Assembly (NCBI RefSeq): GCF_027887165.1
Contig: NC_077227.1
Coordinates: 545,161,189 to 545,225,188, forward strand
DNA from: Monodelphis domestica
Lineage: Eukaryota; Chordata; Mammalia; Didelphimorphia; Didelphidae
Reading direction: 5' to 3'
Length of the DNA stretch: 64,000 nt
Shown here: positions 46,530 through 59,510 of the stretch, in pieces
Layout: each line of letters begins with the position of its first letter
Position numbering within the stretch: the first letter of the stretch is position 1
Notes under the pieces: generated by a model
Databases searched by the model: none
The model's input: only the letters and a program-made list of their open reading frames with translations
Told to the model about the DNA's origin: nothing
Program-made: the position numbers and the translations under genes

Positions 46530-49500
46530 ATACACATGACGTAGGTAGACACTGACAGGGTAATTATCAAAAGCAAAATCTATTGGACCTCAGTTGGGAA
46601 AAAGAAGGTGGAATTGCAATCATGATATCTGATGAAGCCAAACTAAAAAGAGATATGATTAAAATAGATAGGGAAGGTAATTATATCCTGATAAAAGGCA
46701 TTATAGACAAGGTGGAAATATCAGTAATCAACATGTATGCACCAAATGGAATAGCATTCAGATTTCTAAAGGAGAAACTAGTAGAATTAAAGGAGGAAAA
46801 AAGATAGTAAAACTATACTAGTGGGAGACCTGAACTTTTCTCTATCAAATCTAGATAAATCAAACTAAAAATAAATAAGAAACAGGTAAGAGATGTGAAT
46901 GAAATCTTAGAAAAATTATAGTTAATAGATATATGGAGAAAAAATAAATAGAAAAAAGGTATAAAGATTAAAATTTATATTCAATACTTAAAGTATTATT
47001 TTAATAGTATTTATTAAAATTCTCTTAGAGCTAAGAGGAATTAAAAAAAAACTCCAGCAAACACTCAAAAAACCCCTCTTTCCCACTAGCCCAAGCTAGA
47101 GAAAGCCCCTGTGGATAGAAACAGAAACACCCAGCTCCCTCCACTTAAGGAGATGCACAAAAAGGAAAATGGGATTGTGGGTAATGTAGTCTCTAGGGTA
47201 CAAGATTCTAAACAATACAAAGGTATACACCTTCTTTTTAGCAGCACAGGGTATATTCACAAAGATTGGCCATGTACTAGGCCATAAAAACATGGCAAAC
47301 AAGTACAAAAGAGCAGAAATAATAAATGCCACCTTTCTGGATCATAATGAAAAAATTGTAGCTGGAGAAGAAAATCAAAAATTAATTGGAAATTAAATAA
47401 TATATTTCTCCAAAATCAGTTAAAGCACAAATCATAGAAACAATAATTTCATTGAAGAAAATGACAATTATGAGACATCCTTTTAAAATCTATGGGATGC
47501 AGCCAAACAGTACTAAAGGGGAAATTTATATTCTTGAGTTCATATATTATCAAATTAGTGAGGGCAGAGGTAAATGGATTGGATATGCAAATCAAAAAAC
47601 CTGAAAGTGAACAAATGAAAAATCTCAGATGAAAACTGAATTAGAGATCCTGAAAATTAAACTAGAAATTAATAAAATCTAAAGTGAAAGAATTATTGAA
47701 TTAATAATTAAGACTAGAAGGTATTTTGATGAAACAAATGAAATGGAAAAAGTACTGCTCAATATAATAAAAAAGGGAAAAAAATAAAACTAAATTAACT
47801 GTATCAAAGATGAAATGGGAGACCTTACTTCTAATGAAGCAAAATTAATGCAATCATTAAAAACTATTCTGCATAGTTATATGACAACAAATATGTCAAT
47901 CTAGGTGATATGGATGAATATTTACCGAAATATAAATTGCCTAGATTAACAGGAGAAATATAAGTCTTAATCCCATATGAGAAAAATTAATTGATTAAAC
48001 CATCAAAGAACTCCCTAAGAAAAAATCCCCAGGACTTGATGAATTCACAAGTGAATTTTACCAAACATTCAAAGAACCACTAATCCCAATATTATACAAA
48101 CTATTTGACAGAATAAGCAAAGAAGGAGTTCTACCAAATTCCTTTTATGACACAAATATGGTACTGATTCCAAAGCCAGACAGATCAAAAACAGACAAAG
48201 AAAATTATAGATCAATCTCCTTAATAAATATACATGCAAAAATCTTAAGTAGAATTCTAGGAAAAAGGCTCCAGCAACTGATCACAAGAGTTATTCATTA
48301 GGATCATATGGGATTAATACAAGGAGTGCAAGGAAGATTCAATATTAGGAAAACCATTCACATAATGGACCACATCAACAAGCAAAGCAACAAAAATCAT
48401 ATGATTGTCTCAATAGATGCAGAAAAAGCCTTTGAGAAAACACAACATTCATTCCTATTGAAAACACTAGATAGTATAGAAATAGAAGGGTCTTTCCTAA
48501 AAATAAAAAAAAAAAGACAGTATATATCTAAAACCATCAGCAAACATCATCTACAATGGGGATAAACTAGAAGCCTTCCCAACAAGATCAGGAGTGAAAA
48601 AAGGAAGCCCATTATCACCTCTATTATTTAACATTATACTAAAAACAGTAGCATTCGTAATTCGAGAAGAAAAAGAAATTGAAGTACTAGGCAATGAGGA
48701 AACAAAGCTATTCCTCTTTGCCGATGATATGATGGTCTAGATAAAGAATTCTAGAGAATCAACTAAAAATCTAGTGGAAATGATCAACAACTTTAGTAAA
48801 GTTGCAGGATACAAAATAAACCCACATAAGTCATCAGCAATTCTATAAATTTCTAACACATCTGAGCAACAAGAATTGGAAAGAGAAGTACCATTTAAAA
48901 TCACTCTAGATAATATAAAATACTTAGTAATCTATCTGCCAAGACAAATATAGGAATTATATGAAATACAAAACACTTTCCACACAATTAAAACTAGATC
49001 TAAATAATTGGAAAAACAATTAATTGCTCCTGGGTAGGATAAGACAAATATCCACTTTTTGACAAAATGTGCTGGGAAAATTGGAAAGCAGTATAGGAGA
49101 TCATGGGTTTGAATCAACATCTCACACCCTACACCAAAATAAACTCAGAATGGGTGAATGACTTGAATATAAAGAAGGAAACTATAAGTAAACTAGGTGA
49201 ACACAGAATAGTATACTTGTCAGATCTTTGGGAAAGAAAAAAAAATTAAGACCAAGCAAGAGTTAGAAAAAATTACAAAGTATAAAATAAATACTTTTGA
49301 TTACATTAAATTTAAAAGTTTTTGTGAAAACAAAATCAATGTAACCAAATCAAAATAAAAAGGGAATCAACAAATTGGAAAAAAATTTCTTAACAAAAAC
49401 CTCTGACAAAGATCAAATTACTCAAATTTATAAAGAGCTAAATCAATTGTATGAAAAAATCAAGCCATTCCTAATTGACAAATGGGCAAGGAGCATGAAT

Positions 49501-49925
49501 AGGCAATTTTCAGATAAAGAAATCAAAACTCTTAATAAGCACATGTAAAATATTCTAAATCTCTTATAATCAGAGAAGTGCAAATCTATACAACTCTGAG
49601 GTGCCACCTCAAATTTAGGAGATTGACTAACATGACAGCAAAGGAAAGTAATGAATGTTGGAATGGATTTGGCAAAATTGGGACATTAATGCGTTGCTGG
49701 TGGAGTTGTGAATTGATACAGTCATTCTTGAGGGCAGTTTGGAATTATGCCCAAAGGTCACTAAAAGACTTTCTACCCTTTGATCCAGCCATAGCACTAC
49801 TGGGTTTGTACCCCAAAGAGTTAATAAGGAAAAAGACTTGTACAAGAATATTCATAGCTGCGCTCTTTGTGGTGGCAAAAAAATGGAAAATGGGGGATGA
49901 GTTCCAATTGGGGAATGGCTGAACA
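46530..49925 (+). pseudogene. L1 ORF2 of the nested L1, broken
   Basis: The endonuclease lacks its N-terminal NVNG/QETH part; readable text starts near GGIAIMISDEAKLKRDMIK (46583), with INMYAPNGIAFRFLKEKL. A solo LTR interrupts it at 46960-47219. RT text reads IRKTIHIMDHINKQSNKNHM, then SIDAEKAFEKTQHSFLLKTL (48330-48480), [11 protein letters not shown]-like text, and the FADDMMV active-site box (about 48716-48738). The C-terminal part and Cys-rich region run to about 49925 (CWNGFGKIGTLMRCWWSCEL, then FDPAIALLGLYPKE). Many stops and shifts. Confidence 0.88.
46960..47219 (-). mobile_element. Solo LTR, 260 bp, older relative of the young element's LTR
   Basis: The duplication AAGG (46956-46959 and 47220-47223) is exact, and the L1 text joins perfectly without it (AAAAAAGG + TATACACC). 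The left end TATAAAGATTAAAATTTA matches the young LTR's TGTAAAGATTAAAATTTA. The right part keeps the same ZNF143-like block (GGGATTGTGGGTAATGTAGT) and an ATACA end. It is shorter and more diverged. Confidence 0.88.
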
Positions 49926-51587
49926 AATTGTGGTATACGTTGGTGATGGAATGCTATTGTGGTCAAAGGAATCATAAACTGGAGTAATTTCATGTGAACT
50001 AGAATCACCTCCAGAAATTGATGCAGAGTGAAAGGAGCAGAGCCAGGAGAACATTGTATACATAGACTGATATACTGTGGTACAATCGAATATAATGGAC
50101 TTCTTTATTAGTTGCAATACAATGATCCAATACAATTTGTAGGGATTTATAAGAAAGAACACTATCCATATTCAGAGGAAAAACTGTGGTATTAGAAACA
50201 AAGAAGTAAAACAACTGCTTGATTACATGGGTCAATGGGGATATGATCTGGGTTATAGACTCTAAATGATTACCCAAGTGCAAACATCATAAATATGGAA
50301 ATAGGTTTTATTCAAGGACACATGTAAAACCCAGTGGAATTATGTGTTGGCTATAGGAGGGGGTGAGGGAAGTGCAGGGAAAGAACATGATTCTTGTAAT
50401 CAAGGGAAAATATTCTAAATTGTCTAATTAAATAAAATAAAAAAATAAAATAAAAGAGATAAGAAAGTTAATTACTTCATGATGCAAGGCTGTATAAATA
50501 ATCAAGAAATATCAGTACTTAACATATATGCATCAAATGGTATAGCATTCAGATTTCTAAAGGAGAATTTAAGGAGCTTAAGGAGGAAATAGATAGTAAA
50601 ATTATATTAGTGGGAGACCTCAAACTTCCTCTTTCAGAACTACATAAATCAAACAAAACAATAAAACTGTAAGGGAAATGAATGATATGTTAGAAAAATG
50701 ATAGAAAGGAATAGACCCTTTTAGTATCACATCACACATATATTAAGATTAACCATGTATTAGGGCATAAAAACATTGCAAACAAATGTAGGAAAGCAGA
50801 AATAATGAATACAATTTTTCAGACAAATAATACAATAACAATAATAACCAATAAGGTCTTATGGAAAGCCAAATTTAAAATTAATTGGAAACTAAATATA
50901 ATATAATTCTTCAAAACTGGTGGGTCTGAGAACAAATCAAAGAAATATTTACTGATTTCCTTGAAGAGAATGACAATGAGGAAATAATATATCAAAATCT
51001 GTGGGATGCAGCCAAAACAGTACTCAGGGTGAAATTTATTTTCCTGCATGCATATATCAACAATTCAGAGAGGTAAATGGAAGAGGTAAATTAAAAAAAA
51101 AAACTAGAAAGAGAACAAATTTAAAAACACCAGGAAATATCAAATTGAGAAACCTAAAAATCAAAAGAAAAAATTAATAAAATTGAAAGTTAAAGAACTA
51201 TTGAACTAATAAATAAGACTAAGAGCTGGTACTTTGAAAAAAACAAATAAAACCAAGTACTAGTTAATCTAATACACAAAAGAGAAAAAATCCAATCAAC
51301 AGTTTCAAAGATGAAAAGGGTGATCTCACCTCTAATGAAGATATTAAGGTAAATATTAAGAGCTGCTTTACACAAATATATGGCAATAAATATGACAATC
51401 TAGGTGAAATGGGTGAATATGTACAAAAATATATACTGCCTAGATTAATAGAGGAAATAGAATACTTAAACAATCCTATATCTCAGAAAAAATGAATTGA
51501 ACAAGCTATCAAGGAACTCCCTAAGAAAAAATACCCTTGGTCAGACAGATTCACAATAAATGGACCTTTCCTAACATAATAAATAGT

Positions 51588-52470
51588 TGATAGATGTATT
51601 TTGGCAAAATTAATGAAGTTGCAATGAAATGCCATGGAATATGGTGGAGCAGTGATTGACAGAAGAGAACCTGCTTAGAATTCTTAGAATATTGGAGAAG
51701 GGGGGTTGATTTTGGAATTGAACTGCCAGCTCAAGAGGAGTTGCTCATGAACTCTGAGGAGAGAGGCAGCTTTGAGACTCTTACTCCAGCCCTTGGAGGT
51801 GAAACCCACTCCTGCCAAAGATTTTCCTATCAAACCTAAGATCGGCAAAGTCCAGAAATCTTTCCTGTCATGAGCAGAAGAACAAGACCACCAAGGGAGT
51901 AGATTTGAACTGCTTAGTTTACCTTTGGAGATTACTTTTCCTGAGATAGACAGAGTTGCTTCTAGTTCCTGATTTCTCACCTGCTTCACCTAATATCTGG
52001 AAACATTCATTTTGTGGATTAGCCTCATATTAGACAGCATACAAAACCTCTAGGTAGAGAGGAGATTCAAATTGGCCTTGGCTTTAGCTGAGGGCTAACA
52101 ACACTAGACATTGATCCTTCCTTTTTCAATTTAGGGAAACCTACATCTCCTTTTCTGACCCTATCCTTGTTCACTGCATACAAATAAATTTATGATTCAC
52201 TGAGAAGCAGTCAGATTCATCAAGAAAAACCATAAAGGGGAGAAACAGCCTTTTGGGTTTATCCTAGAGAGAGAGAGGCTTTACTTTCAACTGGATTGAG
52301 CCAATTCCCAGTCAACTGTTATTTAGCCTTCCTCTCTCAGGTTAACACTCTGTCTCTGGGGAGGATAGCTTAACCTGGCTAGGTTATATAAAACCCCAGC
52401 CAACCATCTATAACATCTTTTTAGATGTTTAACTCCCTTTTCCCAGTGTGCTTTAGAATCCCCTTTTAGA
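51588..52470 (+). mobile_element. LTR-like insert in the outer L1 ORF2
   Basis: About 880 bp of non-L1 sequence breaks the ORF2 text between AACATAATAAATAGT and AGTATGTATTTAAAAC. It starts TGATAGATG and has a TATATAAAACCCC box near 52386 and an AATAAATTTATG signal near 52181. TAGT (51584-51587) and GAGT (52471-52474) may be worn flank repeats. The right end lacks CA, so LTR status is tentative. Confidence 0.45.
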
Positions 52471-54000
52471 GAGTATGTATTTAAAACAATCAGCAAGTTT
52501 CATCTGCAATGGGGATAAGTTAGAAGTCATTCCAATAAACTCAGGATGCCCATTATCACCTCTATTTTTTGATATTGTATTCAACATGTTAAAAGTAGCA
52601 ATGAGAGAAGAAAAAGAAATTGAAGATATTATACTAGACCATGAGGAAATAAACTATCACACTTTGCAGATGATATGATGGTCTATTTAAAGAATCCTAG
52701 AAAATCAACTAAAGAGGTAGTGGAAATAATCAACAATTTTAGCAAAGTTTCAGGATACCAAATAAACACACATAAATTATCACCTTCCAACACAAGTGAG
52801 CAGTAAGAATTGGAAAGAGAAATTCCATTTAAGATCACCCTAGACAATATAAAATATATAGGAATCTATTTGCAAAACTAATATAGGAATTATATGAACA
52901 CAACTATAAAACACTTTCCACACAATTAAAACTACATCTAAATAATCAGAAAAACATTAATTGCTTAAGGATAGGATGAGCCAATATTGAAAAAATTATA
53001 ATCCTACCCAAATTAATTCACTTATTCAGTGCCACAACTATAAAACTACCAAGAAATTTTTACAAAATTAGGAAAAATTAATAATATTAATAAGCACCTA
53101 AAAAGGGTTTTAAATCTCTCATAATTAGAGAAAGGCAAATCAAAACAACTCTGGTGTATCACCTTATACCTAGCATATTGGCCAATATGACAGTAAAGGA
53201 AAATAATAAAAATTGGAGCAGATGTTACAAAACTGGAACAGTAATACACTTCTGGTAGAGTTGTCAATTGATCCAACCATTCTGGAGGGCAATTTGGAAT
53301 TATGCTGAAAAGGACTTTAAAAGACTGCCTGCCCTTTGATGTAGGAATACCAATGCTGGGTTTGTATCCCAAAGAGATAATAAGGAAAAAGATTTGTACA
53401 AAAATATTCAGAGCCACATTTTTTGTAGTGGTAAAAATAATTAGAAAATGAGGAGATGCCTTTCAATTGGGGAATGACTGAACAAATTGTGATATCTGTT
53501 GGTGATGGAATACTATTGTGATAAATGGGATAATGAACTGGAGGAATTCCATGTGAACTGAAATGACCTCCAGGAATTGATACAGAGTGAAAGTAGCAGA
53601 ACCAGGAGAACATTATACACAGACTGATACACTGTGGCACAATCAAATATAAAGTACTTCTCTATTAGCAGCAGTGCAATGATCGAGGACTATCCTGAGG
53701 GACTTATGAGAAAGAACACTTTCCACATCCAGAGAAAAACTGTAGATATAGAAACACAGACAAGTAATATTCTTGATCATGTTTTTCTATGGGTATATTA
53801 GGGATTTTGAATTTAAATGATCATTTTATTGCAAATATTAATAAACTGAAATAGGTTTTGAACAATGATACATGTATAACCTAATAGAATTTCTTGTCAG
53901 CTCAGGGAGGGAGGAGGCAAGAGGGAAGGATAAGAACATGAATCTTATAACTATGTCAAAATATTCCTAATTTATTACTTAATTTTAAAAAAAAATTAAA

Positions 54001-56640
54001 AGGAAATAAAACATTGAAGATTTTATATGTGTTCCTTGCTCAAAAATATTGTACTAATTTAAAATATTTTATTTGGTGAAATGGAATGTAACATTGGCCC
54101 ATCATTTTGTAAATATTCTCAAAATGAGAGGACTTTAAAACCCAATGACAGCATAACATATGTATAATATTTTGGTCTTGCATTTAAGAATAACCTTATT
54201 TTAACTCTTTTGTTTAAACACTTTGTAGTACTGTGACAGATGAATTATTTAGCAACCCTGACTCTTTTTTCCTTATGTGTAAAATGGAGACATAAAAGCC
54301 ATGATTTTTACTTTATAGGTTTGTTATGAACGTTACATGAGATAATGTATGTAAAATGCTTTGTAGTATGTCTCAGCCAGTTTTTATTATCCCAAATATA
54401 TTTTCTAAACTTCTTTTCTAGGTCTTCTTCCTTGTTAAAACTAGAATATCAATTGAACAAAACCTAAATTTGACATTATAAATTTGACATTCCCATTATA
54501 ATGGGAATGGTATATAAATATTTCCTTTAAAACCTCAAAATATTTATTTAATTGATTTCTGTGTCTCATAGATTAATTATTTGAGAGCTACAAAGTATTT
54601 GGGAGTCTAATTAAGAAGATTTGCTCATGTTATTTTTTTTTGTAGTCCCTGAGCATACAGTATTATAATAGAGCAATGTGTCTTGAATCCAGAGAAATTA
54701 GACTATTCTATAAATAGGAGTGAATTTTAAAAGATTTTTTATGCTGCCTTGTATTCAAGTCAAAACTTTTCTCTTTCATTATTCATTACTGACCTGCTTA
54801 GATCTATTTTCAAAAGCATTAAAGATATAAGGGAAAGGATGGAAGTTAGGGTAGGGAAAGAAGAGTTATTTTCTTGTAGCATGAAATTGAATGTCTCATT
54901 TTAACTGTTATCTCTCTCACCCAGCATCACTCCTCAACTATTTGACAATGGGCAGAATCTTAGAATTCAAGCTCTGTTTGGTAGGAAATTACATGCCTTG
55001 ATAAAAATGTCCAACTTCTGTTAGCCTAAGAATGTAAAACTTGCATTATTTTAGCACTTACAACATGTTAAAATAACAGAGAAATATTTTTCCTCAGAGG
55101 GCAAAATGTTTGTGTTTAAGCAATGCTTCCAAATTAGAGTAAATGCATTCCTTCAAGGTAACATCTTAAAAATTAAAGATTCCTCTGTATCTAGAATAGA
55201 AGAACTGACATAGGCCCTTGAATGTTAAATATTGGAGTTCCCTCTTTACCTTCCTCTGAACTCTTTTAATGTTGATTAAGTGAGGCATCTGCATCAATGA
55301 TTAACTGATATCTAATATGGTTCTACTAATATCTCACTCAAATGATTATGATCTGTGTCAATTTCCTGGACTTATGTCAAGCTGCCAAGAACAGATTTCC
55401 TAGCAATGCAACCTCAAATTCAAGTATCATTTCAGCAGTGAAACCCAAGGAATAGAGATTACAAGAAGACTGGTATTATTATTACACAATTGCATTTGGC
55501 CAGAAACAGAACAAAACAAAACTTAAAGAGTTGAAAACATTTGCTTCAGTAACAAGGGAAGAAGCTCAGATATCAATAAGTCACGAGGCAAACTTGAACT
55601 CATTGGAATCATTAAAGAATGATTGATATAAATTATAAGTGGACTATGCTTCTTATATGTTACATTTTATTTTAAGGGCACAAACCATATTGTAATGTTT
55701 AGGTGGGATTATATGTTAATAATAAATACTAATTATATAGTCCTTTAAGGGTTCTAAAATATTTTAGGTATATTATCTCTTTTGATCATCCCAACGACCT
55801 TGTGTGAGGAGGTGAGAGAGAAAGTAGAATAATAATCATCCCAAATTTATAAATTAAGAAACTGAGACTTAGAGAGACATATATAATTCCTCAGCAGATA
55901 ATTGTATAATTTGAACTCAGGGGTGCCTGCCTTTCAAGTACAGCATTCTACTTACTTTGCCAACCAATTGACTGGGACATATACTCACTTAAGGAAATCT
56001 GACAACTGGATTGAGTAACAATGCTAGAGAACTTTTCTAGCTGAAATGTTTTGACCAAAAATGTAAAACATGTTGCCACCAGTATACTACAGAAGACAGA
56101 AAGAAGAAATAGAGGAAGCCTACAATAAACAGTTGACTAACTATACTGGCATAAAACATAATATAGTAGTGATGAGCAAATTTAAATAATCTATTAGAAA
56201 TTTTCTTTCAAAATTAAGAGAGCTAATAATTGAATGTTTTGGCTTAAAGATAATTTTATTTTACAAAGATGTTCCAATAAAAATAGAAATCAGTTATACT
56301 AAATCTGATTCTCAATAGGAAGGAGGAGCTAATGAAATGTATTGAAATAGCTACTCTGAAATGTAAAGTTAATCTAACTCATCATATAAATATACAATAT
56401 ACATTACAAACACTTTACTTTAGATGTGAATTGTTATGGCATATTTTCTTTTTCATTTCCACTCCCTATGAAGGACTGATTATTGCAAAACAAAGGAAAA
56501 TATAAATGAGAAGCCAAAGCAGAGAATCATTTCATGTGATTCTATATACTCAGTTTCAGAGCATTAGGGACTATCTTTGTTTCAATAAATTTTTATTTAA
56601 AAAAGATTCATAGTGTATATATTTTCATAATATCCACAAT
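54001..56640. other. No gene; two MIRs in otherwise anonymous DNA
   Basis: 54215-54375 is a sense MIR (CCTTATGTGTAAAATGGAGA, then GTTACATGAGATAATGTATG). 55735-55965 is an antisense MIR (AATTAAGAAACTGAGACTTA, then GATAATTGTATAATTTGAAC). The rest shows no frame above background and no repeat that I can name. Confidence 0.55.
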
Positions 56641-57630
56641 TTCAAAAAATTTTAAGAAAATTTTCAGAGAAAGAAGCTTGATAACTCCTTCAATCCAGAC
56701 ACAAACTGTTTGAAGAAAGGTGCCTCCAGAAACCTACATTGCATCAAGAAGATCCAGAATGAACTTTGGGGTACAATTGATTGAACTGAAGGGGGTTGAA
56801 CAGTTATTTTGAATGTACACACTTATGCCAAAGGGAACTGCCCCCTAATTGAGATTTTGTCAATGTACTAGCAAACATTAGTTTTGCTTTAACTTTCTTC
56901 TATTTCCCTCATTTTTAACTATGGTAGTTTTATTTTAGAAGGTGTAATATTGTATGCAACTATATTTAGAAGATTTTTAGGGGTACAAGATAATTATGTC
57001 AAATGATAAATTGGGGAGACTAGTCTCCCAAATGAACACAGAGGGGATTGTGAAGATGGGATTAACTCTTCTCTGACCATTTTTAGATTTAAACACTAGA
57101 AGTATATATAACTCACTTATCCTTAAGTATGGGGAGGTCTGTGACCGACATGTGCTATAGTGAGTTGACTCACTATAAACAGAATTGACTGACTGTCACA
57201 TGGGCAGTCCTAAGCAAAGCTAAAAACTATAATTGTTCCCCTTAAAAGTGAAAGAAAGGCACAGGAAGTTACAAAGGGAACAAACAGCCTTTAAAAGTGG
57301 CAAGAACTTCCTGTGATGAGTGCTTTTGCCTTCAACTTGACCCTGGAGGAGCTCTAGCTGAGAAGAAAGACTTCTCAAAGGGCCAGTAGAAGAAGCGGGG
57401 ATTGTAAGGTCTGAACAACAGAAGGAAGGACACCCCCCTCCCAAGGACTGTGGCTCGTGACCTAATCCCACCCAGGGTCTCCCCACTGTTCCGATAAGAT
57501 ATCCTGGGATCCTGTGCTGTGACTCAACCCTACCCTACATCCTCCTCCCTACCCCACCCCTTCTTCAGGCTCCAGTCTGCCTTGGAGGTGGCAGGAAGGG
57601 AGCTCAAGCTTGTGCCTCTTGCTTTAAAAA
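56640..57630 (+). mobile_element. ERV 3' piece: non-coding internal part plus family-A LTR
   Basis: The LTR part starts at 57049 (TGTGAAGATGGGATTAAC). It shares family-A blocks in order: CATTTTTAGATTTAAACAC, GGGCAGTCCTAAGCAAAGC, GCACAGGAAGTTAC and ACTTCCTGTG. Just before it lies a purine-rich ACAGAGGGGAT, in polypurine-tract position. The 400 bp upstream looks like retroviral 3' internal sequence without a readable gene. The right limit is set by L3 sequence starting near 57635. No target duplication found; old and partial. Confidence 0.6.
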
Positions 57631-57634
57631 AAAA

Positions 57635-57745
57635 ATTCTGCAACTTATGAACTCACTACTTCTAGTTTTGCCCCTTGAAGACAAACAGAACAAATTCCAT
57701 CACTTTGCCACATAACTGCTCTTCAGATTCTTGAAAGAGAAGAAT
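57635..57745 (-). repeat. L3/CR1 LINE fragment, antisense
   Basis: CTGCAACTTATGAACTCAC, TTCTAGTTTTGCCCCTTGA, GACAAACAGAACAAATTCC and GCTCTTCAGATTCTTGAAAG follow the same order as the L3/CR1 block at 61890-61990. Confidence 0.6.
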
Positions 57746-57967
57746 TCAGGGTACATATGCTAGTTGTATGATACCTACCCTGCACTCCCTATTCCCTCAT
57801 CAAACCAAAGGAAAAATTAAAGGAGTTAATGATATTATCTACCTGAAATCTTAGTTCTGGCATCTTTAGCACAGGCACAGATTAAGGAATACTAACTCAT
57901 AAAAACACGAATGTATCCACTTTGCTTGCCATTCATGTTACTATTCATACTGGGTCTTCTATGTTGT

Positions 57968-59510
57968 TGACTATAAAATAATTTAATAATTATACCAAAA
58001 AATGATTACATGATTCATGTTCTTTCCCTTCCCTCCTCTCATCCTTCTCCCATAGCCAATGAACAATTCCACTGGGGTTTACATGTGTCATTGATCAAGG
58101 TGGGCTTATTTTATATACTGCAATTTTACTAAAGTTGTTAATTTTTCAACTACTTTCTTTAGCTGATTCTCTAGTGTTCTCTAAGTATACCATCATATCA
58201 TCTACAATGAATAATAGTTTTGTTTCCTCATTGTCTATTTTTATTTATTATGTTTATTTTCTTCTCTTCGCTATAGTTAGCACTTCAAGTACAACACTGA
58301 ATAACAGTGATGATAACAGACATCCTTGCTTCATCCCTGATCTTATTGGAAACTCTTCAAGTGTACTCCTGTTACAGATAATGCTTGTTCTTGGCTTTAG
58401 ATAAATTTTTCAGTTAATTTTATGAAAGGCTCATGATTCCCATGTTTTATACTCTTTTTTAATCAAAATAATATTGTATTTTGTTGCAGGCTTTGTCAGA
58501 ATCTATTTAAATAATATTAGTTTTATTATTTTCTTATGAATATGGTCAATTTTGATAATATTTCTAATATTGAACCAGTCCTACATTTCTGGAATTAATT
58601 CCATCTGATCACAATTAATACTCTGGGTCATATTACTGTAATTTCCTTGACAATATTTTTTTTAATTATTTACATCAATATTTATTAAAGAAATTCTTCT
58701 AATGTTTTTTTCACTGTTTTTATTCTTCTTAGGCATCAAAACAGTTTTTGTATCATAAAGTTAATTTTGTAATACTCCTTCATTGTCTATTTTAAAATAT
58801 TTTATATAGTAAAAGGATTAATTACTACTTAAATATTTTATAGAGGTCACTTATAAATACATTTGGTCTTGGGGATTTTTCTGCAAGAGCACATTGATAA
58901 CTTGTTCAATTCTTTATCTAAGATAGTGTTAAGTATTTTATTTTTCTGTTAATCTGGGCAGTTTATATTTTAGTAAATGTGCATTCAATTAATTTAGATT
59001 GTCAGGTTTGATGATTTTTATGATTGGGCTAAATATTTATAAAATTTGCTTTGATTTTTATCATCACTTGTGGTACATTTACCTTTTTCATTTTTGATAC
59101 AAGTAGAATCTCTTTCTTCATTCTTTCTTCTAAATGAAATCAAATCATGGTTTATCTATTTCATTGACTTTTCATAAAACTGGCTTTGAGTTTTATTTAT
59201 TAGTTCATTGGCTTTGATTTTTAGGATTTGCATTTTGGTGTTTTTAAGTATCATTTTTTCTGTGATTTGTTCTCTGATTCACTAATTCTTTAGGGTTAAT
59301 TGATTTAGTTTTATATTAGTGTTTAATCTATGCTTCTAAGATCCTTTATTTAATGGAATTTTTATTGCGCTATAGTCTGAAAAAGGTGTATTTGATGTTT
59401 CTGTTTTTCAACATTTCATTATGAAGTTTTTATGCCCTCTAAAAGGTCATTTTGGGAAAGAGTCATGTACAGCCAAGAAAAAATACTTATGCTACTTTCT
59501 ATACCCAAAC
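57968..59510 (-). mobile_element. Antisense L1: 3' tip joined to ORF2 RT and linker
   Basis: It starts with the inverted marsupial L1 3' tip (TGATTACATGATTCATGTTC, then CCCATAGCCAATGAACAATT and CCACTGGGGTTTACATGTG). At about 58100 it jumps straight to the inverted ORF2 active-site region (ACCATCATATCATCTAC), skipping the ORF2 C-terminus. It then runs to the linker and beyond near 59500. The skip is an internal deletion. No open frame; 58135-58404 is a shadow. Confidence 0.85.

Larger units (their letters stand above)
44252..50451 (+). mobile_element. Near-full-length L1 nested in another L1's ORF2
   Basis: The 16-bp duplication is AAAAGAGATAAGGAAG (44236-44251) and AAAAGAGATAAGAAAG (50452-50467), one mismatch. 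The target junction ATT/AAAAG fits the standard L1 endonuclease site. Its parts are 5' UTR (44252-44831), ORF1 (44832 to about 45845), spacer, ORF2 (about 46530-49920), 3' UTR (to about 50420) and an A/T-rich tail of AAATAAAATAAA type. A solo LTR lies in ORF2 at 46960-47219. The 5' end lacks an AAGATGGC opening, so it is probably slightly 5'-truncated. Confidence 0.92.
41217..54000 (+). mobile_element. Near-full-length old L1, split by another L1 and two LTR-type inserts
   Basis: Its parts, in order, are: 5' UTR with tandem monomers (41217-42303); decayed ORF1 (42304 to about 43340); ORF2 endonuclease (about 43990-44251, resuming at 50468); ORF2 linker and RT (51180-51587 and 52471 to about 52960); ORF2 C-terminus; and 3' UTR (about 53060-53990), ending near an A-rich tail at 53980. 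About 130 RT codons are missing around 51560. The 5' opening GTTAAGATGGCAGTTAAGAA has the AAGATGGC core. Many stops and shifts; no open domain-length frame. I could not identify its target duplication. Confidence 0.85.

Noticed and set aside
41158-54000. A target duplication for the outer L1
   Set aside because: I compared the flanks near 41200 and 54000 and found no convincing match, so none is claimed.
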